From the NCBI RefSeq assembly GCF_000224145.3, contig NC_020170.2:4294646-4358645 (forward strand): 64,000 nt of DNA, in the 5' to 3' direction. The position numbers and the translations under genes were made by a program. The notes below the pieces were generated by a model. It did no database searches, was not told the DNA's origin, and worked only from the letters and a program-made list of their open reading frames with translations. This stretch comes from Ciona intestinalis. Taxonomy: Eukaryota; Chordata; Ascidiacea; Phlebobranchia; Cionidae. Within the stretch, counting starts at the first letter, position 1, and each line of letters begins with the position of its first letter. Below, piece by piece: positions 56,101-59,100 of the stretch.

Positions 56101-59100
56101 CATTAGGGCCGATCTAAGAGGAAGTGTCAAACAAATGGAGCTTGGGACAGCCATGCAGCATTCTGTCAACCAGTTGACTGTGGATCTCTCCCTATGTTAC
56201 TGCATGGTAGCATAGATTCTATGGATCGGTATTAACCTGTTTGTTTTTTAACCAAATTATTAAAAAAAGGAGTGGTGTTTGTAATAAAGCTTAAAGAAGT
56301 AAAAGGAATTTAGTCTAATGTTTTAATTTTAATGCTAGAAATATTACACAAGGTGTAAAAATGGCACACATTTTTTATGCTTAGTTATTTATTTACAAGC
56401 TGTACAAACTTTTCAACAATTTTTTTTTGCAGAACAACTTTTGGAAACCAGGCACGATACGAATGTGATGTGGGATACCAGCTCATACCGGCTGAATCCA
56501 GTGTTCGAACTTGTCTTGAAACTGCTTCATGGAGTGGCCTGCCTCCATTTTGCCAGCGTAAGTATAAGATCTAAACTTTTTTTAGTATATGACTTAATTA
56601 CAAGTTTTGCTATTTTTGCTTTTTGTATTGATTAGTTTTGAAATGTTAATAAAGCCTTTACCAATTGTTTGATTTACAATTCAAGCTTGTTTTGTAAGTT
56701 AATTTGTTTTTTGATAATCAATTTGTTCAGGTGTGTCATGTGGAAGACATCATCCACTAAGCAACGGGGTGCTCTCCAAGAGGGGAGTGATCAGATATGG
56801 ATCCTCAGTTTACTTCAATTGCGATGAGGGGTACACACTTATAGGTGATAATGAAAGGTAAAATATTGTAAATTAGACAACATTTTGTGCAGCTGGCAAT
56901 ACATTCAAAAATAGAAAAAAATCATGTGGCAGAAAAGGTCAAAAATTGATTGCTGAAGATATTATTGGTGCCACACAAATTATTATTGGTGCCATTAGCA
57001 TTTTCTTATAGAACAACTATGTAATGAAAATAACACACCAGTGAACTTCAGTAAATAAAAATCACCCACAAAATTACCTTTGTGGTAACTTCTAAGCTGG
57101 CTCGGAGTGTATGAAATGGAACACCCGTGTTATANNNNNNNNNNNNNNNNNNNNNNNNNNNNNNNNNNNNNNNNNNNNNNNNNNNNNNNNNNNNNNNNNN
57201 NNNNNNNNNNNNNNNNNNNNNNNNNNNNNNNNNNNNNNNNNNNNNNNNNNNNNNNNNNNAACAACTTTTGGAAACCAGGCACGATACGAATGTGATGTGG
57301 GATACCAGCTCATACCGGCTGAATCCAGTGTTCGAACTTGTCTTGAAACTGCTTCATGGAGTGGCCTGCCTCCATTTTGCCAGCGTAAGTATAAGATCTA
57401 AACTTTTTTTAGTATATGACTTAATTACAAGTTTTGCTATTTTTTGCTTTTTGTATTGATTAGTTTTGAAATGTTAATAAAGCCTTTACCAATTGTTTGA
57501 TTTACAATTCAAGCTTGTTTTGTAAGTTAATTTGTTTCTTGATAATCAATTTGTTCAGGTGTGTCATGTGGAAGACATCATCCACTAAGCAACGGGGTGC
57601 TCTCCAAGAGGGGAGTGATCAGATATGGATCCTCAGTTTACTTCAATTGCGATGAGGGGTACACACTTATAGGAGATAATGAAAGGTAAAATATTGTAAA
57701 TTAGACAACATTTTGTGCAGCTGGCAATACATTCAAAAATAGAAAAAATCATGTGGCAGAAAAGGTCAAAAATTGATTGCTGAAGATATTATTGGTGCCA
57801 CACAAATTATTATTGGTGCCATTAGCATTTTCTTATAGAACAACTATGTAATGAAAATAACACACCAGTGAACTTCAGTAAATAAAAATCACCCACAAAA
57901 TTACCTTTGTGGTAACTTCTAAGCTGGCTCGGAGTGTATGAAATGGAACACCCGTGTTATAACGACTGTCGTGTTCAGGCCACGCGAAGATAAAGAAAGC
58001 TACATTCATTCATTTATCATATTACTTTGCTTAGAACATGCGATGCAGATGGTAACTTCAATGGTGTGCAACCCATATGTGAACCTATAAGCTGTGGTAG
58101 CCATCCTGATGTTGTGAATGGTAGAGTGGAACCTGATGATGTGACTCACTTTGGTGAAACTGTCAACATAACTTGTGACCCAGGATTTTCGCTGTATAGT
58201 GGTACGCTAATTGAAAAAAGTCTTTACTGAAATTTGGGAACTAAAAGTATTTTAGTAGTTAGGTCAGCATTAGAGTATTAAGTAGTTGGGCATCCCTGTC
58301 ATAAATCAAATGTGCTCTGGTTGATCATGTTATAGGACCTCTCCTATGTTAAATTGATTGAAAACAAGAACCTTTTAAAGTTGCAACTGTTACCAGGCAT
58401 TGCACAATATGTTATTTAGTGTTAAGAAAGTCTGTTCAAAAACTGCTATCTTCTACTGTATAACCAAACTCTTAGCTAAAATTTCTAAACAGTTTTTTTT
58501 ATTTTTTTTATTAGTGAACTAATTTTTACCAGGTAATGAGACACGAACTGCCAAAGTAATGGCAACTGGTCTGGTGATGATCCAGTCTGTGCTTCTCTTA
58601 TGGTTGGTAGATTTTCATTTGCATCGGACTTTTCAGCATTAACTGATGGATGTTATGCACCTGAGGTGGAGGGAAGAAATGTTAAAGTAAGTTTGTATTT
58701 AATTTTCACTTAAATCTAATATAAACTCCTTTTGCCATTTAAACTCCTTATGCCAGCTTCTGAGTTAACACTTATGTAATTTTAGTTATAGATTATACTT
58801 TAGTCTAATACAACAAAATTATTGTAAGCAACGTAGCCAATGACAGTCGTTTTCATACCAATTTTCTGTTTTCATACAACCCAAATTTCTCAAAAAATGT
58901 TCTTTTAAAAAAAACAAGTCAAACCAATTGTATAATGAAAGACATACCTCTACTTTTTTTATAAAACATTTACCATATTTTTTTATTTCTAGTTACTGCA
59001 TGGGGATGAGATACTTCCCCACTACGAACTTGACAGTGAACTTCATTTCTGCTGCATGCCGGGGTACAGAGCTGTATCTCAACTTACTATTCAATGTGTA

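Noticed and set aside
56207..56228. Donor at 56207 ending exon 103
   Set aside because: Wrong phase for exon 104; the exon continues to the donor at 56229.
56433..57961. True recent tandem duplication of CCP exons
   Set aside because: Possible in frame, but divergence is allele-like, introns and SINE are copied too, and the break is an assembly gap.
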